Assembly (NCBI RefSeq): GCF_024170285.1
Contig: NZ_JALJXV010000001.1
Coordinates: 1-64,000 of the forward strand
Direction: 5' to 3'
DNA from: Natronocella acetinitrilica
Lineage (GTDB): Bacteria > Pseudomonadota > Gammaproteobacteria > Nitrococcales > Aquisalimonadaceae
DNA: 64,000 nucleotides
In this document: piece after piece, positions 60,622-64,000 of the stretch
Position numbering within the stretch: position 1 is the first letter of the stretch
Layout of the letters: every line of letters begins with the position of its first letter
Notes under the pieces: generated by a model
Told to the model about the DNA's origin: nothing
Seen by the model: the letters and a program-made list of their open reading frames with translations, nothing else
Databases searched by the model: none
Translations under genes and position numbers: made by a program

Positions 60622-62523
60622 ATGACAAGAACACCGAACGAGCTGCGGGATTCGCGACAGGAGAAACACCTGTTCACGCGTCGCGCCGTGGTGGCCGGTG
60701 TCGGCGTGCTGGGCCTGCTAGGCCTGCTGGGCGCGCGCATGGGACAACTGCAGGTCACCGGGCACCAGCGTTACATGACCATGTCCCAGGCCAACCGGGT
60801 CAAGCTGGTCCCCGTGCCGCCGAACCGCGGACTGATCTTTGACCGCAACGGCGTGGTACTGGCGGAGAACCGGCCCACCTTCCAGCTCTTGCTCACCCCG
60901 GAACAGATCGACGACATGCAGGCCACGCTGGATGGCCTGGGGCGCATCGTCGAGATCAGCGAGGCGGAACTGGAGCGCTTTCGGACCCTGGCACGGCGCT
61001 CACGGCGCTTCCAGGCCCTGCCGTTGAAATTCCGCCTCACCGAGAAGGAAGTATCGGCCTTCGCCACCCAGCGCCATCGATTCCCGGGGGTAGAGGTCGA
61101 AGCCCGCCTGACCCGACATTACCCCCACGGCCCCCATGCGGTGCATGCCATCGGTTACGTGGGTCGCATCAACGAGCGCGAGTTGCAGCGCATCGACAGC
61201 AGTCGCTACGCCGGGACCAGCCACATTGGCAAGACCGGCGTCGAACTGCAGTTCGAGGAGCGCCTACATGGCCATGCCGGGCTCGAGCGGGTGGAAACCA
61301 ACGCCCTGGGTCGCGTGATCCGGCCCCTGGAGCGGGTGGCACCGAACCCCGGCCAGGACATGTACCTCACCATCGACAGCCGCATTCAGCGGGTGGCCGA
61401 AGACGCGTTGGAGGACTTCGCGGGATCCATCGTGGTCATCGATGTCCGCAACGGCGATGTACTGGCCCTGGCCAGCAAGCCGATGTACGACCCCAACCTG
61501 TTTGTCCATGGTATCGACGTCGAGACCTATCGCGAACTGCAGGATGATATCGACCGGCCGTTGTTCAATCGGGCACTGCGGGGGCAATACCCGCCAGGGT
61601 CCACCATCAAGCCGTTTTTCAGCCTGGCCGCGCTGCAACACAATATTTTCCGCCCCAGTGATCGGGTCTTCTGCCCTGGCTTCTACACCATCCAGGGCGT
61701 GAATCATCGCTGGCGCTGCTGGCAGCGCCGCGGCCATGGGCACATGAACATGGAAGACGCCATGGCCCAGTCCTGCGACGTCTACTTCTACGATCTGGCC
61801 TACAAGCTCGGCATCGACCGGATGCATGCCTTCCTGGACGGTTTCGGGTTCGGCCATCGACCGGGGCTCGGCATGCCAGGGGAACTGGCGGGCATCCTGC
61901 CGTCACGGGAGTGGAAACGGGCTCACCGGGGCGAATCCTGGTTCCATGGCGAGACCATCATTACCGGGATCGGCCAGGGCTATTTCCTGACCACACCCCT
62001 GCAACTGGCCCAGGCTACCGCCGTACTCGCCAATCGTGGCCAGTACAGGCCACCTCGGATTCTCAAGGCCCTCCGCCCGCTGGGTAACGGCGAGATTCGC
62101 CCGGTTGCAGCGGCACCGGCGGAACGATCGGTAGAGGTGAGTCGCGAGGAGTACTGGAAGCTCACTTTCGAGCAGATGGAAAAGGTGGTCCATGGCAGCC
62201 GGGGCACCGCTCGCTCCATTGCCGCCGATCTGGACTATCGCATGGCCGGCAAGACCGGTACGGCCCAAGTGTTCAGCCTGGCGCAGGATCAAGAATACGA
62301 TGCCGACGAGATCGAGAAGCGCCTGCGCGACCATGCGCTCTACAACGCTTTCGCACCGGCGGACGCACCCCGCTACGCCATTGCGGTGATCGTCGAGAAC
62401 GGCGGCAGCGGCGGCGCTGTCGCAGCGCCCATGGCACGCAAGGTCATGGACGCCTGCATGGCTCTGCTGCCTGCCGAGCCGGAATCCGGCGACGATGCCG
62501 AGGACGAGGCGCGTCATGTCTGA
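60622..62523 (+). CDS. mrdA: penicillin-binding protein 2 (elongation transpeptidase)
   Basis: 633 residues. Transmembrane anchor (about 20-42), pedestal dimerisation domain (about 60-240), then transpeptidase with S327-TIK, the SCD motif (384-386) and AGKTG near 547. It cross-links peptidoglycan during elongation with RodA, encoded directly downstream with an 8 bp overlap. Confidence 0.97.
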   Translation: MTRTPNELRDSRQEKHLFTRRAVVAGVGVLGLLGLLGARMGQLQVTGHQRYMTMSQANRVKLVPVPPNRGLIFDRNGVVLAENRPTFQLLLTPEQIDDMQATLDGLGRIVEISEAELERFRTLARRSRRFQALPLKFRLTEKEVSAFATQRHRFPGVEVEARLTRHYPHGPHAVHAIGYVGRINERELQRIDSSRYAGTSHIGKTGVELQFEERLHGHAGLERVETNALGRVIRPLERVAPNPGQDMYLTIDSRIQRVAEDALEDFAGSIVVIDVRNGDVLALASKPMYDPNLFVHGIDVETYRELQDDIDRPLFNRALRGQYPPGSTIKPFFSLAALQHNIFRPSDRVFCPGFYTIQGVNHRWRCWQRRGHGHMNMEDAMAQSCDVYFYDLAYKLGIDRMHAFLDGFGFGHRPGLGMPGELAGILPSREWKRAHRGESWFHGETIITGIGQGYFLTTPLQLAQATAVLANRGQYRPPRILKALRPLGNGEIRPVAAAPAERSVEVSREEYWKLTFEQMEKVVHGSRGTARSIAADLDYRMAGKTGTAQVFSLAQDQEYDADEIEKRLRDHALYNAFAPADAPRYAIAVIVENGGSGGAVAAPMARKVMDACMALLPAEPESGDDAEDEARHV

Positions 62524-63631
62524 ACTCGCCATCGCCAACCGGCAGACGTTCGTGCAGCGTCACCTGCACATCGACGGTCAGTTGCTGACCGCCCTGGCGA
62601 TCCTCTCCGGGGTTGGTCTGGTGGTGCTTTACAGTGCATCGAACCAGAGCATGGGCGACATTCAGCGACAGCTGATCCGGCTCGGCATTGCTTTCTCGGT
62701 CATGGTGATGATTGCCCAGGTGAGCCCCGCTATCCTGCGCCGCTGGACACCCTGGGTGTTTCTCGGGGCCCTGGCCATGCTGGTGCTGGTGCTGTTGATC
62801 GGAGTCACCGGCAAGGGCGCGCAGCGCTGGCTCGACGTGGGGTTCTTCCGCTTCCAGCCAGCGGAGATCATGAAAATCGCACTGCCCATGATGGTGGCCT
62901 GGTTTTTGTCCCGCCAGCACCTGCCACCCCGCATCATGCACGTGCTCGTCGCCCTCGTGCTGACGGGCATCCCGGCGGCGCTGATCATCATGCAGCCGGA
63001 CCTGGGCACGGCGCTGCTGGTTTCCGCCTCGGGGCTTTTCGTACTGTTTCTCGGCGGGCTGCGCTGGCGGCTGATGCTCGCCGCCGGCGCCTTGATCGCC
63101 GCATTGGCGCCGGTGTTCTGGTTTTTCCTCATGCACGACTACCAGAAGACCCGCATTCTTACCCTGTTCGACCCGACCCGGGACCCACTTGGCAGCGGTT
63201 ATCACATCATCCAGTCCACCATTGCCATTGGCTCCGGCGGGGTATTCGGCAAGGGCTGGCTGAACGGCACCCAATCGCAGCTCGACTTTCTGCCGGAGCG
63301 GAACACCGACTTCATTTTCGCGGTATTCAGCGAGGAGTTCGGGCTGGTGGGGGTGGTGCAGTTGCTGGCCCTGTACCTGTTCATCATCGCCCGCGGGCTG
63401 TACATCGCCACCCAGGCACAGGACACCTATTCGCGCCTGCTGGCCGGCAGCCTTTCGCTGACCTTTTTTGTCTATGTGTTCGTGAACGTGGGCATGGTGT
63501 CCGGGCTGTTGCCGGTGGTGGGTCTGCCACTGCCAATGATCAGCTATGGCGGCACCTCCATGGTGACCATCATGGCGGGCTTCGGTATTCTCATGTCCAT
63601 TCACACGCACCGGAAACTCTGGGCGTCCTGA
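62516..63631 (+). CDS. rodA: peptidoglycan glycosyltransferase RodA
   Basis: SEDS-family polymerase that extends glycan strands for MreB-guided elongation. 371 residues from the ATG at 62516 (GAGG upstream), with about ten transmembrane helices and the conserved extracellular loop LPERNTDFIFAVFSEEFG. The alternative ATG at 62495 is out of register with the family. Confidence 0.97.
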   Translation: MSELAIANRQTFVQRHLHIDGQLLTALAILSGVGLVVLYSASNQSMGDIQRQLIRLGIAFSVMVMIAQVSPAILRRWTPWVFLGALAMLVLVLLIGVTGKGAQRWLDVGFFRFQPAEIMKIALPMMVAWFLSRQHLPPRIMHVLVALVLTGIPAALIIMQPDLGTALLVSASGLFVLFLGGLRWRLMLAAGALIAALAPVFWFFLMHDYQKTRILTLFDPTRDPLGSGYHIIQSTIAIGSGGVFGKGWLNGTQSQLDFLPERNTDFIFAVFSEEFGLVGVVQLLALYLFIIARGLYIATQAQDTYSRLLAGSLSLTFFVYVFVNVGMVSGLLPVVGLPLPMISYGGTSMVTIMAGFGILMSIHTHRKLWAS

Positions 63632-63735
63632 GGAGTCTTCATGGCAGTCGGGAACGCTCGTCATACAGATGCCGAACCAGCCGCCTCCAGGCCGGTGCGG
63701 GCACATTGCAACCAAGCGCGAGAGAGAGTCGGAGC

Positions 63736-64000
63736 ATGAGGCATCACTTCGTGGCCGGAGGGCTTGCAGCCATGCTGTTGGCCCTGTCAGCCGGCACCCA
63801 GGCCGTCCCCCTGGACACCGGCAGCAGCGAGATCCGCAATTTCATCGACGAGGCAAGCGAGCGTCACGGCCTGGACCCGGCCATGGTCGAGTCGCTGCTC
63901 GAGGAAGCCCGCCACAAGCAGGACATCATCGACGCCATTTCACGCCCGGCCGAGGCCATGCCCTGGCGGCGTTATCGGCCCATCTTCCTGGGCGAGGACC
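63736..64000 (+). CDS. mltB: lytic murein transglycosylase B, 5' part (runs off the window)
   Basis: 88 residues visible, no stop before the window end. A signal peptide (MRHHFVAGGLAAMLLALSAG, likely cut after TQA) is followed by IRNFIDEASERHGLDPAMV and the MltB-typical ISRPAEAMPWRRYRPIFLG. Unlike E. coli MltB there is no lipobox cysteine, so it appears to be a soluble periplasmic form. It follows rodA, the usual neighbour. Confidence 0.9.
   Translation, partial: MRHHFVAGGLAAMLLALSAGTQAVPLDTGSSEIRNFIDEASERHGLDPAMVESLLEEARHKQDIIDAISRPAEAMPWRRYRPIFLGED

Noticed and set aside
62444-63715. A 423-codon minus-strand frame over rodA
   Set aside because: Composition is dominated by His, Gln and Gly, as expected for the antisense of a membrane protein gene; rodA on the plus strand is clear.

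Overview
The window is GC-rich chromosomal DNA from a gammaproteobacterium. Gene order and products (rluD-pgeF-clpB, ispE-tRNA-Gln-prs-rplY-pth-ychF, lolB divergent from hemA-prfA, mreBCD divergent from gatCAB, sucCD-nadE-glnB) fit a purple-sulfur-like or Ectothiorhodospiraceae-type lineage, but the genus is not fixed by the sequence. Most of it is core housekeeping DNA. The left edge is the promoter and boxA leader of a ribosomal RNA operon that runs off the window leftward.

Layout: 1-5.7 kb rrn leader, tyrS, anmK, erpA, argC, a TlpA-like thioredoxin and hemJ; 6-12.8 kb clpB (with a heat-shock promoter), ndh, pgeF, rluD, bamD; 12.9-17.1 kb the glnB/nadE/sucDC block; 17.4-20.5 kb pilS-pilR; 20.9-29.7 kb an orphan type VI secretion effector cassette (DUF6484-like, HEAT-like, DUF2169 adaptor, pseudo-ketosynthase, PAAR-like effector with a hydrophobic C-terminus, membrane immunity candidate); 30-32.5 kb two type IV pilins, the first with a sigma-54 promoter, and a short PilB-like ATPase; 32.7-38.6 kb small accessory genes (two toxin-antitoxin-like pairs, CBS protein, UspA, SulP transporter, two zinc proteins, esterase); 38.8-50.6 kb core genes with two tRNAs; 50.7-53.2 kb a degenerate ClpX-like AAA+ protein, a Trm112-like protein and prmC; 53.5-64 kb hslO-gatBAC and the mreBCD-mrdA-rodA-mltB cell-elongation operon.

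The most unusual feature is a dispersed repeat family. A palindrome of about 34 bp (core GGTGCGTTACGCGC / GCGCTAACGCACC) occurs 26 times in 64 kb, always between genes or at a gene's extreme end. Six copies form a composite of about 285 bp (221-503, 5717-5998, 20499-20782, 29706-29937, 48634-48839, 53177-53472) built around a long hairpin. Its 27-29 bp arms differ between copies yet stay complementary within each copy. The internal loop is conserved. In the four complete forward copies nearly all mismatches would be G-U pairs if the RNA came from the minus strand. Five of the six composites lie in that RNA sense just after a gene's stop codon. This looks like selection on a structured RNA, possibly an undescribed 3'-UTR element.

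Functional links: PilS-PilR probably drives the sigma-54 promoter of the pilin at 30192, although the T6SS cassette now separates them. That cassette is bracketed by two composite repeats in opposite orientation. The cassette has no Hcp, sheath or baseplate gene, so it would have to use a T6SS encoded elsewhere.
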